Below are positions 9,149-17,449 of a DNA stretch of 64,000 bases, piece by piece (the stretch's first letter is position 1; each line of letters starts with the position of its first letter). The notes under the pieces are model-generated. The model ran no database searches. It was not told where the DNA came from and saw only the letters and a list, made by a program, of their open reading frames with translations. The position numbers and the translations under genes were made by a program. Source of the DNA: Chloroflexi bacterium bin125 (GTDB lineage: Bacteria > Chloroflexota > Dehalococcoidia > Bin125); the NCBI GenBank assembly GCA_002239025.1, contig MPNM01000005.1:95744-159743 (forward strand), written 5' to 3'.

Positions 9149-9630
9149 CCTTGCCCGTGAGCGCTGAGTCCCGCACGGAACTGCTGGCTCGATACCGCAA
9201 CGCGCCGAAGCTGTTGGCCGAGTCGGTGGCGGGATCGTCGATTGCTCAGTTGGACGGCGCTCCGCCGGAGCCGGGTTGGACGGCGCGGCAGAACGTGCAT
9301 CATGTTTCCGACATTGCCGTGATGGGTGCGCTCAGACTGCGGTTGATGCTGCTCGACATTGAGGTCGAGATGTGGCCGACGGATCAAGACACGATGCAGA
9401 AACGGCTGCGCAACGACAAACGCCCCATCGGTCCCGCGCTGAAGACGGTTGAGGGATTGATCGAGTCGGCGGTGTCGATCCTCGGTTCGTTGCTAGAGGA
9501 TGAGTGGGTACAGCCACGTCCGATGCCGGGCAACAACTCGCGCAGCGTTGAGGACTGGTTGTTGGCAAACACTGTTCACATTGAGGAGCACATCGACCAG
9601 ATTCGATATGCCCTGACGGGTACTTGTTAA
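9145..9630 (+). CDS. DinB-family four-helix protein 1
   Basis: The GTG start overlaps the preceding stop. The 161-residue protein has the DinB/YfiT-like fold signature: WTARQNVHHVSDIAVMGALRLR, with a metal-type histidine pair, then NTVHIEEHIDQIRYAL at the C-terminus with the HxxxH pair. The family comprises metal-dependent enzymes, including thiol S-transferases for bacillithiol or mycothiol, but many members are uncharacterised. It is the first of three DinB genes in a row (9145-10864), which suggests local duplication. Its likely partner is the membrane-anchored protein just upstream. Confidence 0.85.
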   Translation: MTLPVSAESRTELLARYRNAPKLLAESVAGSSIAQLDGAPPEPGWTARQNVHHVSDIAVMGALRLRLMLLDIEVEMWPTDQDTMQKRLRNDKRPIGPALKTVEGLIESAVSILGSLLEDEWVQPRPMPGNNSRSVEDWLLANTVHIEEHIDQIRYALTGTC

Positions 9631-9693
9631 TGGGTGTTTGGCTGGCCAAGTGAGCGGCGAAAAATGAACTACTACGTCGATACTGACGGTGGC

Positions 9694-9744
9694 AGGACCC
9701 CCTCAGTCTTCGGCAGCCCCCCCTGCAAGGGGGAGCGTGGGAGC
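9694..9744. repeat. Family A palindromic repeat, short copy
   Basis: This is a half-element matching the end of family A: GGACCCCCTCAGTCTTCGG, then a CCCCCCTGCAAGGGGGAG hairpin. It lies between the first and second DinB genes. The same half-element recurs at 14673-14730 and 21914-21960. Confidence 0.8.
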
Positions 9745-9803
9745 AAGCTTCCGCCCACGTTGGCTTCCGGCCGTTGCCTTTGCCATGCTTTGGAGTGCCG
9801 CTA

Positions 9804-10271
9804 ATGCCAGACCGTCCTGCGCTGTTGGTTGAGTACTACGAGGCAACCTCCGACATTGAGCAGGTGCTCGGTGAACTCTCGGAGTCTCAACTGGACTCTC
9901 GGGAGAGTGCTGGCGATTGGTCGGTGCGGCAGGTTGTTCATCACCTGGCCGATGTCGAAGTCGGTGACGCGATGCGTCTTCGGCTGATGCTTGCTCATGA
10001 ATCTCCGTTGATCGTGGCCTATGACGAGGAGCTGTTCGCGGCCAACTTGCATTACGACCGCCAGATTGAGTCGTCGGTTGGCACATTCTTCGCGTTGCGT
10101 ATGTCCAATGGGGCAATTCTTGAGCAGATTGCGGCGGAGGACTGGTCGCGTCAGGGCCGACATGAGGAACACGATCTCTACACGGTCGAGATATTGGTGC
10201 GCAAGAGTATTGAGCACGACCGAGCGCACCTGGCTCAGATCCAACGCGCGCTGCGATCAGAGAGGACCTAA
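9804..10271 (+). CDS. DinB-family four-helix protein 2
   Basis: The chosen ATG at 9804 has GGAG nine bases upstream; a TTG ten codons earlier lies in repeat sequence. The 155-residue protein has the N-terminal motif WSVRQVVHHLADVEVGDAMR and the C-terminal EHDRAHLAQIQRAL, giving the three-histidine metal site of the DinB fold. It is related to its two neighbours but clearly diverged. It ends two bases before the start of the third DinB gene, so the pair is likely cotranscribed. The substrate or thiol cofactor is unknown. Confidence 0.87.
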   Translation: MPDRPALLVEYYEATSDIEQVLGELSESQLDSRESAGDWSVRQVVHHLADVEVGDAMRLRLMLAHESPLIVAYDEELFAANLHYDRQIESSVGTFFALRMSNGAILEQIAAEDWSRQGRHEEHDLYTVEILVRKSIEHDRAHLAQIQRALRSERT

Positions 10272-10273
10272 CC

Positions 10274-10864
10274 ATGGCGACACCGCCGACTTACACGCAG
10301 GACGATGTCGAGGCGCTGATCTCGAAGATGGCTCTGGAGCGCGGCAAACTGATCGCAGCGGCTGAGGGTCTGCGCGGCGACGACGCGGATCGTGTGCCGG
10401 TTGATGCAGTGGGTGAGGAACAGTGGACCGCCAAGGAACAGTTGGCCCACCTGATAGAGATGGAACGTAACTACGTCGCCTGGTGCCGCGCTGCGCTGGT
10501 CGAGAGCGGCACACACATTAGCGGTGGCTACGACCTGCCCGTCGAAATCCCAATCGAGCACGCGCCCAAACACACTGTTCGAGAGCTGCTGGATGAGCTG
10601 ATTGGTGAGCGGGTGCGGACGAACCACTTCATCCGTTCGCTCTTGCTTAAGCAATTCTCCAATACGGCCATTACGCCGGGTTTCGGTGAACTGACGGTGA
10701 TGCAGTACCTGCGATCGTTCTATCGGCACGACCGGCAACACACAGCGCAGATCGAGGGTCGGCAGTCGGACTATCAGCCCAATTTTGCTTCGGGCGTCGA
10801 GCCGAATCAGCGACAAATGCGCATCGATCTGGTGACGGAGCGACAGGGCGCAGAACAGTCCTAA
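10274..10864 (+). CDS. DinB-family four-helix protein 3
   Basis: This is the longest of the three (196 residues). It contains WTAKEQLAHLIEMERNYVAW near residue 50 and FYRHDRQHTAQIEGR near residue 155, which supply the conserved histidines of a DinB-type metal site. It begins two bases after the previous stop, and its stop TAA overlaps the ATG of the next gene. The trio 9145-10864 thus forms a compact tandem family. Divergence between copies suggests distinct substrates, but this is inference. Confidence 0.87.
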   Translation: MATPPTYTQDDVEALISKMALERGKLIAAAEGLRGDDADRVPVDAVGEEQWTAKEQLAHLIEMERNYVAWCRAALVESGTHISGGYDLPVEIPIEHAPKHTVRELLDELIGERVRTNHFIRSLLLKQFSNTAITPGFGELTVMQYLRSFYRHDRQHTAQIEGRQSDYQPNFASGVEPNQRQMRIDLVTERQGAEQS

Positions 10865-11331
10865 TGGTGCTGCAACTCGATTGCGCGCCGGCGTCCGGGA
10901 CCCGGGACCAAGCTCGTACCATGGGTCGCATGACGCGCCACCGACCTCGCCGCCAGCCTGGCGAACCTCCATTGCAATGGCATGACGGCCGTCGCGCCGT
11001 GACCCTCTGGGTCGGTCGCGGGCAGCAATGGGCGGAGTCGGCGCGGGACCAGGCGCAGCGGGCGAATCGCCAGTCGCGTAGTCCCTGGCAACGACTGCTG
11101 CTCTGGCTGGTGGGCATCCCTCTGGGTCTGCTCGCGACGGCGCTCGGCCTTGTCGTGGCAATCCTGGCGACGATCATCGGTGTGTTGGCGCTCGGCTTGA
11201 TGATCTGGATCGGAATGGGATTCGCCGGGGCGGCGATGGCGGCCGGTCAGGGCCGGCCGAAGCGCCTGGGATGGCTGTTGGGTTTGGCGTTGGGTCCGGT
11301 GGGGCTGCTTCTGATTCGTCGGCTGTTGTAG
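10864..11331 (+). CDS. Small integral membrane protein
   Basis: The ATG at 10864 overlaps the preceding TAA; starts at 10921 or 10930 are also possible and would remove a poorly conserved-looking leader. The N-terminal half is basic and soluble. A long hydrophobic region, LLLWLVGIPLGLLATALGLVV onward through about residue 130, makes two membrane helices, and a third short one lies near the C-terminus (LGWLLGLALGPVGLLLI). No domain is recognised. It may be translationally coupled to the DinB genes. Confidence 0.6.
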   Translation: MVLQLDCAPASGTRDQARTMGRMTRHRPRRQPGEPPLQWHDGRRAVTLWVGRGQQWAESARDQAQRANRQSRSPWQRLLLWLVGIPLGLLATALGLVVAILATIIGVLALGLMIWIGMGFAGAAMAAGQGRPKRLGWLLGLALGPVGLLLIRRLL

Positions 11332-11363
11332 CTCCCGGTTCCTTCTTACCCACTCTCACCTAT

Positions 11364-11536
11364 CCGTCATTCCCGCTCTCAGCGATCCGTCATTCCCGCG
11401 CTCCGACGCGGGAATCTCGCGGTGTAACCCCCATACGCTGAATCCAGAGGGACGAAGAGTAGCTGCACATTGTGTCAAGTTCTGGGCTGGGAGCTGCGGG
11501 CGTCAAGATACCCGCGTCGGAGCGCGGGTATGACGG
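11364..11536. repeat. Family B inverted repeat, copy 2
   Basis: Direct and inverted copies of CGTCATTCCCGCGCT.CGACG flank a 100-bp centre: left arms at about 11364-11415 (two, one truncated) and the right arm at about 11507-11536 (CGCGTCGGAGCGCGGGTATGACG). It fills the gap between the membrane protein and the convergent lipoprotein gene and may serve as a bidirectional terminator. Confidence 0.85.
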
Positions 11537-11558
11537 CCTCTGCTGTCGCTTGATCCGG

Positions 11559-11978
11559 CTACAGACATCCAGCCTCGGACAACGTCTGACGAACTTCTCG
11601 CGGTAGATCTTCAATGGTTCGGCGGAGTTGGGTGGCGATTTGTAGGGCCTGGAAGCCGAAGGCCAGGGGATTTGCCAATTCCTCGGGAGGTTGCTCGCTC
11701 GCGACTCCGGCGACGAAGTCCATGGTTTTCAGGCTGGCTCGATGGAAATCGGACAGGACCTCGGGGGGCTTGACTGATCTGAGTTGCTCGGCTGACGATT
11801 CGCCGAGCTCTTGCAGGTCTGCCCAGGTCAAAGACTCTGGTTCGATCAGTGATTGGGTTGAAGCAACGCCGTCGGCACAGAATTGGGCATATTGGTCGAG
11901 CGTGAGGCGCTCGTCCGTGCCGCAGGCGAGGGCTGCCAGCGCAGCGAGGAATGCTACTGCCGCAACACTGACTCTCAT
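11559..11978 (-). CDS. Small lipoprotein of unknown function
   Basis: The Met at 11978 is preceded by GGAGTTGC and starts a lipoprotein signal peptide, MRVSVAAVAFLAALAALAC, whose cysteine at residue 19 is the predicted lipidation site. The mature part of about 120 residues is helical and acidic, with one C-terminal cysteine (EAGCL). No domain is recognised. It is divergently oriented to the downstream dehydrogenase and convergent with the DinB run, so it stands alone. Confidence 0.75.
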   Translation of the reverse strand: MRVSVAAVAFLAALAALACGTDERLTLDQYAQFCADGVASTQSLIEPESLTWADLQELGESSAEQLRSVKPPEVLSDFHRASLKTMDFVAGVASEQPPEELANPLAFGFQALQIATQLRRTIEDLPREVRQTLSEAGCL

Positions 11979-12056
11979 GCAACTCCGAATTTCACCGTGC
12001 GACTTCGCCATGAACTCCTACCCCTACTATCTTGACCGATGAGCAGGAGGATGTGG

Positions 12057-13046
12057 ATGTCTGCACGGCATCGGGTGTTTGTGACGCGTGAGCTGCCCGG
12101 CGACGGGTTTGCTGCGTTGCGCGATGATCCTGAATTCGATCTGGAAGTCTGGCCCGAAGACGTTCCGCCGTCGCGTGAAGCGCTGCTGCAGGGTGTGTCC
12201 GGCGTGGACGGACTGGTCTGCCTGATCACCGACACAGTGGATGAGGTGGTACTGGACGCGGCTGGGGCCCAGCTCAGGGTCGTGTCGCAGATGGCGGTTG
12301 GCGTCGACAACGTTGATGTCGCCGCCTGCAGCAAGCGCGGAATTCCAGTCGGTAACACTCCGGGGGTGTTGACTGAGACGACGGCCGACATGGCGTGGGC
12401 ACTGATTCTGGCGTCGGCGCGACGGGTTGTTGAGGCTGCTGAGTATGTCAAAGATGGGGAGTGGAAGACCTGGACCCCGACGCAGATGGCGGGCATTGAT
12501 GTCCATGGGGCGACGCTTGGCGTGATCGGGTTCGGAGCAATCGGACAGGCAATCGCGCGCAGAGCCCAGGGCTTTGGTATGCGTGTACTGTGCTGGAACC
12601 GCACGCAGCGCACAGCCGAAGCGGCCGCCGTGGGAGCAGAACAGCGACCGTTCGACGAGGTCCTGTCGCGCTCAGACTTTGTCTCGGTCAGCGTGGCATT
12701 GACGGATGACACCAGGGGGCTCATGGATGCGACAGCGTTTGAGCAGATGCACCCGGGCTCGATCCTGATCAACACCGCACGTGGTCCAATCGTCGATGAG
12801 GAGGCATTGGTGGATGCGCTGAAGCGTGGGCATCTCGGCGGCGCAGGACTGGATGTGACGGCGGTCGAGCCACTCTCGATGGACTCGCCGTTGTTGACGA
12901 TGGACAACGTCGTTGTCTTGCCTCACATTGGTTCGGCGTCGATGGCGACGCGGAGCAAGATGGCGGATATTGCGGTGGCGAACTTGCGCGCCGGGCTCGC
13001 AGGTCGGCCGTTGCCACACTCGGTTGCTGTGGCGGTGGGCAGATAA
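12057..13046 (+). CDS. D-2-hydroxyacid dehydrogenase (glyoxylate/hydroxypyruvate reductase type)
   Basis: The ATG at 12057 lies six bases after AGGAGG; an earlier ATG at 12039 precedes that site and is unlikely. The protein has the NAD(P)-binding motif GVIGFGAIGQAIA and the catalytic set Arg in INTARGPIVDE, Glu in TAVEPLS and His in LPHIGSAS. The order and length (329 residues) fit glyoxylate/hydroxypyruvate reductases. It would reduce 2-keto acids to D-2-hydroxy acids in the cytoplasm. Its stop overlaps the start of the phosphoribosyltransferase-like gene, indicating an operon. Confidence 0.92.
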   Translation: MSARHRVFVTRELPGDGFAALRDDPEFDLEVWPEDVPPSREALLQGVSGVDGLVCLITDTVDEVVLDAAGAQLRVVSQMAVGVDNVDVAACSKRGIPVGNTPGVLTETTADMAWALILASARRVVEAAEYVKDGEWKTWTPTQMAGIDVHGATLGVIGFGAIGQAIARRAQGFGMRVLCWNRTQRTAEAAAVGAEQRPFDEVLSRSDFVSVSVALTDDTRGLMDATAFEQMHPGSILINTARGPIVDEEALVDALKRGHLGGAGLDVTAVEPLSMDSPLLTMDNVVVLPHIGSASMATRSKMADIAVANLRAGLAGRPLPHSVAVAVGR

Positions 13047-13726
13047 TGTCAGACTCCGGACGCGCCGCATGGACACCGCAGAGTGACGAACCCGGCAACC
13101 TCTGGTTGGCGCGAGCGCTGTGGGACTCGGGCGGGATTATGTTCGGGGACTTCGACCTCGGAGCGACGCTCGGTTCCCCGGTCTACATCAACGTGCGCCG
13201 ACTGATCGCGCATCCCTGGGCGCTGCGTCGGATCGGCGAGCTGCTGAGCGATGAGACGCGAATGTTGGGCGGCATGTTGCGACCAACAATTGCCCCGTTC
13301 GAGTTGATCGCCGGCGTGCCGATGGGCGGATTGCACGCAGCGACCGCGTTCTCACTGTCCAGCAATGTGCCGATGATCTACGTCCACCCAACCAGCCAGA
13401 TTCGTCACGTGGCCGAGGAGATTGAAGGCTCCTACTATCCCGGTCAGACGGTGATCCTGGTCGATGACCTGATGACTCGGGGCGGATCGCTGGCCGAGAC
13501 GGCCGACCTGCTGCGCTCTGCCGGACTGATGGTCAAGGATGCGTTCGTGCTGATTGATCGAGGCGCGGGTGGGGTCGAACGGTTGCGACGCGAAGGTGTG
13601 ACCGTGCATTCACTGCTGACGCTCGAGGGTCTGCTCAACTATCTGCTCACGCGAGATCTGATCACCGAGGCAACCTACGCAAAGTGCCTGACCTGGTTGG
13701 AAGGCGTCCGGGGAAGCGATCGATGA
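13046..13726 (+). CDS. Orotate phosphoribosyltransferase-like protein
   Basis: The start overlaps the preceding stop codon by one base. The type I phosphoribosyltransferase PRPP-binding motif is clear, VILVDDLMTRGGSLAETA, and the N-terminal half has GDFDLGATLGSPVYINVRR, as in orotate phosphoribosyltransferases. Length (226 residues) fits PyrE. It would make OMP from orotate and PRPP in pyrimidine synthesis. The flexible-loop segment is not typical, and no other pyr gene is nearby, so a divergent role is possible. Confidence 0.8.
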   Translation: MSDSGRAAWTPQSDEPGNLWLARALWDSGGIMFGDFDLGATLGSPVYINVRRLIAHPWALRRIGELLSDETRMLGGMLRPTIAPFELIAGVPMGGLHAATAFSLSSNVPMIYVHPTSQIRHVAEEIEGSYYPGQTVILVDDLMTRGGSLAETADLLRSAGLMVKDAFVLIDRGAGGVERLRREGVTVHSLLTLEGLLNYLLTRDLITEATYAKCLTWLEGVRGSDR

Positions 13727-13733
13727 GGTTGTC

Positions 13734-14501
13734 GTGAGGCTCTTCCAGACCCTCTTGGCGCTCGTCACGGGAGCAATCGCGGCGCTGCTCTGGGTGGAGC
13801 GTCAGACATCGTCGAGGCCGGCGCCGCGTCCGGAGCCTGTTCATACTCCATCCCCGGAGCCGACTCCCGAATCGGAGCGGAACGTCGAGCAGGTTGTGGT
13901 GCCTGATCCGGAACAAACAGCGAGAATCGAGGCCTTAGAGGCTGAGCTGGCCGAGCAGCGGGCGATTCGCGCGCCAGAGCCGAGCGAGGCGCATCCCGGA
14001 GTCGACGCGATTCGAGCTGCTCGACTGCGCGCGCTGGAGCTGGAGCGTGAGCTCGCGCGCGAACGAGATGACTCGTCGCTGCGCTGGTTCCAGATCGATC
14101 CCCCGTCAGAGGAAGACCTGGTCAATGCAGCCGCCGAGCATCTGGCCGACGTGGCGCTCTGGATCAGTCCGGACTCGCTCGATGCGAGTGAGCTCTGGCC
14201 GGTGCTGGGCGCGATGCAGGAGTTCGCGGAGGCCTCGGGCGGAGCCTGGTTCGAATTCGACGGAGAGTTTGCCCGCTGGTGCGCCGAAAGCGGCCACCCC
14301 CACGCTCTCGACCCGGACCAACCGGGCATCGACGAACAACGCCCCACCTTCAAGGTGGCGCCAAAGGTCAATCGCTCAGGCCAGCAGGTCGTACCAACCT
14401 ACGTGAACGTCGGAGAGAAGAAGCTCTACTGGGTAGACGACGTAGCGGGCGAGACGGGTCGGATGCACGTGGTCGGGGTGCTCGGCGGGATGGACGAGTA
14501 A
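13734..14501 (+). CDS. Membrane-anchored coiled-coil protein of unknown function
   Basis: The GTG at 13734 gives a protein with a short N-terminal hydrophobic segment (LFQTLLALVTGAIAALLWV). This is followed by a proline/glutamate-rich linker to residue 60, a predicted coiled coil of arginine- and glutamate-rich heptads (about 60-120), and a C-terminal soluble domain of about 130 residues. The whole is acidic and resembles no known family. It starts seven bases after the phosphoribosyltransferase gene, so it may share its transcript. Function cannot be inferred. Confidence 0.65.
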   Translation: MRLFQTLLALVTGAIAALLWVERQTSSRPAPRPEPVHTPSPEPTPESERNVEQVVVPDPEQTARIEALEAELAEQRAIRAPEPSEAHPGVDAIRAARLRALELERELARERDDSSLRWFQIDPPSEEDLVNAAAEHLADVALWISPDSLDASELWPVLGAMQEFAEASGGAWFEFDGEFARWCAESGHPHALDPDQPGIDEQRPTFKVAPKVNRSGQQVVPTYVNVGEKKLYWVDDVAGETGRMHVVGVLGGMDE

Positions 14502-14578
14502 GGGACAGAGCTCGCTCTACCAGTGGTCGCATTGCCGAGCTTGCTGTTTCGAAGTCCTCTCCAAACGGCATTTCCAAC

Positions 14579-14610
14579 GTAGGGGTGACCCTTGTGGTCG
14601 CCCTTGGGCC
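14579..14610. repeat. Family C repeat, single arm
   Basis: The sequence GTAGGGGTGACCCTTGTGGT and the following GCCCT match one arm of the 6364-6455 inverted repeat with one or two changes. No second arm is seen nearby. Confidence 0.75.
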
Positions 14611-14672
14611 TACCACTCTCTGTTCGTGTGGGATGCGCCGGTCGGTTGCGGAGCGATGTGCCATTCCTCGGC

Positions 14673-14730
14673 TGGGACCCCCCCTTCAGCCTTCGGCAGC
14701 TTCCCCCACAAGGGGGGAAGCGGGAGTGGG
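14673..14730. repeat. Family A palindromic repeat, short copy
   Basis: It has the same half-element order as 9694-9744: GGGACCCCCCTTCAGCCTTC, then CCCCCACAAGGGGGG. It lies just downstream of the four-cysteine protein gene. Confidence 0.8.
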
Positions 14731-14747
14731 AGTTGAAATGGGGACTC

Positions 14748-15032
14748 TTACAGGCGAGTGTTGAAGAACTGGCAGGCGGCGGTGTCTGAGCTCGGTGCGA
14801 GGACTCCGCTGGCCGGGTGATTGCAGGTTCCTTTGCCTCCCATGACGTTGGCTTTGGGCGGGAGCCATTCGAGGCAGTTTCCGCACTCTGCGGCGACGGC
14901 CGGCTTGGGCTGCTGGTCGAGGACGGCTAACTCGCGGCGCTCACGACGAGATTCTCTGTTGCTGTGGTAGCGGCCGGCCTGTTTGCGGGGACGCTGGCCG
15001 CTTCGGCGGCCTTTTCTATTGCGACGCGGCAC
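14748..15032 (-). CDS. Small four-cysteine protein
   Basis: A GTG at 15032 overlaps the stop of the upstream gene (15016) and gives 94 residues: a strongly basic, arginine-rich N-terminus followed by a compact cysteine domain. That domain carries CGNCLEWLPPKANVMGGKG, then a single C and a final ACQFF, a CxxC-x..-C-x..-C pattern that suggests a bound metal (zinc or an Fe-S cluster). The longer frame from 15119 would overlap the upstream gene more. It pairs with the zinc-ribbon protein 15016-15561. No family name is assigned. Confidence 0.65.
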   Translation of the reverse strand: MPRRNRKGRRSGQRPRKQAGRYHSNRESRRERRELAVLDQQPKPAVAAECGNCLEWLPPKANVMGGKGTCNHPASGVLAPSSDTAACQFFNTRL

Positions 15033-15561
15033 GGAAGCGGCGTTCCAGGGCGTAACGGTCGGCGCTGAGGAGCATCTGCAGGGCAGAGAGCCAGCGGTCG
15101 CGGACAACAGTGAAATCACGCCCGGTTCTGCGATTGGGATTGCGAGGGATTCGGTGGCCGTAGGGTCGTCGCAAGGCGTAGTGCGAACCGATCCATTCGG
15201 TGCGCAGCGTGCGATCGGCCTGCGGCGCCCAGCGCACGCGCAGCCGCGTACGACGTGCTCGCTTGCGATTGGGCGGCAGCCACTTGATCACGAGGTCTCG
15301 ACCGCGAGAGGCCCTGACGGTGTCGACCGACGATGCTGGAATGTGCAGGAGCGGTCTGCCGTCCTCGCGCAGAAATGTCGCGCCTTCTACATCAAGGACG
15401 AGGTCGCCCTGCTGGTCGGTGAACGGGACTGGTCCGACCAGGGTTGCAGCGTCTCGACTTGGCAGCGCGATGGGGCGCTGTCGGGCCACGTCGGCGCCGC
15501 AGCGATGGCAAGCGGAGCGACCGTCGAAGGTCTCGCGGTGGCAGGCGGTGCAGATTTTCAT
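15016..15561 (-). CDS. Zinc-ribbon protein of unknown function
   Basis: The 181-residue protein begins with a four-cysteine zinc ribbon, CTACHRETFDGRSACHRCG, spanning residues 4-22. The rest has a beta-rich middle (QGDLVLDVEGATFLREDG) and a basic, arginine-rich C-terminus, consistent with nucleic-acid binding. No catalytic motif is seen. Its stop overlaps the start of the four-cysteine protein downstream (shared bases at 15016-15032), so the two are probably co-translated and may work together. Confidence 0.72.
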   Translation of the reverse strand: MKICTACHRETFDGRSACHRCGADVARQRPIALPSRDAATLVGPVPFTDQQGDLVLDVEGATFLREDGRPLLHIPASSVDTVRASRGRDLVIKWLPPNRKRARRTRLRVRWAPQADRTLRTEWIGSHYALRRPYGHRIPRNPNRRTGRDFTVVRDRWLSALQMLLSADRYALERRFRAASQ

Positions 15562-15613
15562 CAGGCGCTGCTCATTATCGCAGAGGCAAGATGGCAGGCT
15601 CGACTGTGTTTCT

Positions 15614-15720
15614 TCCTCCGCAGAGCGGGGGAGGTGTCACGCAGTGACGGAGGGGATCAGGCGCCCCCCTCTGCCTTCGTCATCTCCCCCCGGCAGAGCC
15701 GGGGGGAGAAAGGAAACGGG
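15614..15720. repeat. Palindromic repeat family A, copy 6 (short centre)
   Basis: The element begins GGGGGAGGTGTCACGCAGTG, ends with a CCCCCCGGCAGAGCCGGGGGGA hairpin, and lacks the outer terminal repeats. It lies in the gap between the zinc-ribbon gene and the nitronate monooxygenase gene. Confidence 0.8.
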
Positions 15721-15765
15721 GCTTACGTGCAGGTCTGCAGAGTGAGCGAAGACGCATTCCCCAAA

Positions 15766-16902
15766 CTATGCGCGGACCGGCGAACCGAAGCTTTCGATCA
15801 GCGCTTCGGCCTGGGTGACCATCTGGTTGACGACCTCGGTCGCGGGTCGGATGGCCTTGATCAGGCCGGCTCCGTTGCCGGCTGGTCCACCAATCAGTTC
15901 CTCGATGTGCGCTTCGCGCGCGCCTCGGAGGGCTTCGCCGACGAGCAGTCCCTGGAGCGGCATTGGCAGCGTCGGCGGGGCCTCGGGGCGTTCCCAGGCC
16001 TCGGTCCAGGCGTTGTACATGTGGCGCATGGTCTTGCCCGAGTACATGCGGCCGATGCGCGTGTCCTCGTCGACGGCGGCGACCAGTTTGTCCCACTGGA
16101 CCTTGCGTGTCCATTCGTCGGTCTCGCCGCGTTCTTCGGAGTCCTGGTATGCCTCCCAGGTGCCCAGGAAGGCAGTGCCGCACCAGATTGCCTCAGCGCC
16201 GAGCGACAGGGCGGCGAGCAGTCCGCGGCCGTCCATGATGCCGCCGGCGGCGATGGTTTTGGTCGGCGCGATAGCGTCGACCACCTGCGGAACGAGAGCC
16301 AGGGTGCCAATCCGACCAGTGTGTCCGCCGGCCTCGGTGCCTTGTGCGACGACGGCGTCGACGTTGGCAGCGGCGACTCGTCGGGCGTTGCGGGTGTTGC
16401 CGACGAGTCCGATGACCTTCATCCCCTGCGCGTGGGCGTCGTCAACCATCCAGCCGGGGTTGCCCAAACCGGAGGCGAAGACAGGGACCTTTTCGTCGAG
16501 AATGACCTCGACCTGCTTGCGGAAGTAGTCCTGGGTCAGCGGCGGGCGATCAAGCGCCGCGGACGGGTCGGGAATCTCAAACTCTTGCTTGAGTTGGTCG
16601 ACGAAGTGGTGGTGCTCCATCGAGATCTCGAGCTCGAGGTCCTCGCGGTTGCCGGAGTCGGCAATCGAGGAGGGCAGGAGCAGGTCGACACCGAAGGGCT
16701 TGTCGGTGAGCGAGCGAACCTTGGCGATCATGCCGTGCAGTTCGTCGGGCGTGTAGCCGGTCGCGCCGACGACGCCCAGACCGCCAGCCTCGGAGACGGC
16801 GGCAGCGAGGGTCGGTCCGGCGGCGCCGCCCATGCCGGCAAGCATGACCGGATACTCGATGCCGAGCATGTCGCAAAGTTCAGTCTTAAGCGGGGAAGCC
16901 AT
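15766..16902 (-). CDS. Nitronate monooxygenase family protein
   Basis: The Met at 16902 follows AGAAAGG and gives 378 residues. The TIM-barrel FMN-binding features of 2-nitropropane dioxygenases are present: PVMLAGMGGAAGPTLAAAVS at the N-terminus, then VDAVVAQGTEAGGHTG, which contains the conserved His-Gly of class I enzymes, and IAAGGIMDGRGLLAALSLG. It would oxidise nitronates using FMN and oxygen; some relatives act as enoyl reductases instead. It is monocistronic with a divergent toxin-antitoxin operon upstream. Confidence 0.92.
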   Translation of the reverse strand: MASPLKTELCDMLGIEYPVMLAGMGGAAGPTLAAAVSEAGGLGVVGATGYTPDELHGMIAKVRSLTDKPFGVDLLLPSSIADSGNREDLELEISMEHHHFVDQLKQEFEIPDPSAALDRPPLTQDYFRKQVEVILDEKVPVFASGLGNPGWMVDDAHAQGMKVIGLVGNTRNARRVAAANVDAVVAQGTEAGGHTGRIGTLALVPQVVDAIAPTKTIAAGGIMDGRGLLAALSLGAEAIWCGTAFLGTWEAYQDSEERGETDEWTRKVQWDKLVAAVDEDTRIGRMYSGKTMRHMYNAWTEAWERPEAPPTLPMPLQGLLVGEALRGAREAHIEELIGGPAGNGAGLIKAIRPATEVVNQMVTQAEALIESFGSPVRA

Positions 16903-17111
16903 ATGCGGCCTTTCTCTGAGTCGTGAAAACGGAGTCCTTGGCAGTATGGTACCAGCGCCCTTTGGAGCGATTGCCAAGCGATGATTCAAGATAGAGCGGG
17001 TCCGACCTATGCCCTCGCAATGCTCTCGTTGTAGTTCCTGCTGGCGTCTGAGATGGTGGCCAGGTCGACCTGGAAGTCGTGCGAACAACAGATGGAATCA
17101 GCGAACTTTGC

Positions 17112-17152
17112 TTGACTGCGCTGTCCAAGATGACTAGTCTGATGACTAGTCA
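17112..17152 (+). promoter_or_regulatory. Promoter and twin operator of the Phd/VapC operon
   Basis: A -35 hexamer TTGACT (17112-17117) is 17 bases from a -10-like TAGTCT (17135-17140). The -10 is covered by two copies of the 8-bp palindrome GACTAGTC at 17132-17139 and 17144-17151, centred 12 bp apart; the second extends to TGACTAGTCA. Two closely spaced palindromes on a core promoter are the usual site for Phd-family antitoxin autorepression. The sequence is direct evidence; repressor identity is inference. Confidence 0.8.
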
Positions 17153-17182
17153 CAGCGCTTAGAGTGGATGTGGAGGTGCATC

Positions 17183-17449
17183 TTGGCAAAGACCTGGAAA
17201 GTTCAAGAGGCGAAAGCGCAATTCAGTGCGCTCATTGACGCCACATTAGAGGAGGGCCCTCAAGTCGTCACGCGACGTGGGGTGGAAACCGCGGTTGTCG
17301 TGCCATTCGAGCAGTGGCGGCGTCTGCAGCGCCCGAAGTATGCGAACGTCAAAGAGTGGCTACTCGCGCCTGAGGCGCGTGGCGACCTCCCGATTCCCCC
17401 TCGTCAGGGCGTTCGGTTGCGCGAGGCGCCGGACTTTAGCGACGATTGA
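17183..17449 (+). CDS. Phd/YefM-family antitoxin
   Basis: The TTG at 17183 follows GGAGG by six bases and is preferred to the ATG at 17168. The 88-residue protein has the Phd/YefM N-terminal DNA-binding fold: KTWKVQEAKAQFSALIDATL, then QVVTRRGVETAVVVPFEQW. The C-terminal 30 residues should be the toxin-neutralising tail. It should bind the twin palindromes at 17132-17151 and repress its own operon. Its TGA overlaps the toxin ATG (TGATG), the classic antitoxin-first order. Confidence 0.92.
   Translation: MAKTWKVQEAKAQFSALIDATLEEGPQVVTRRGVETAVVVPFEQWRRLQRPKYANVKEWLLAPEARGDLPIPPRQGVRLREAPDFSDD

Noticed and set aside
10268..11161. 297-codon minus-strand frame
   Set aside because: It lies antisense to the third DinB gene and the membrane protein gene, whose motifs are clear.
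14983..16926. 647-codon plus-strand open frame
   Set aside because: It runs antisense to the zinc-ribbon gene and most of the nitronate monooxygenase gene, shows no domain, and its length follows from the GC-rich codon pattern of the true genes on the other strand.
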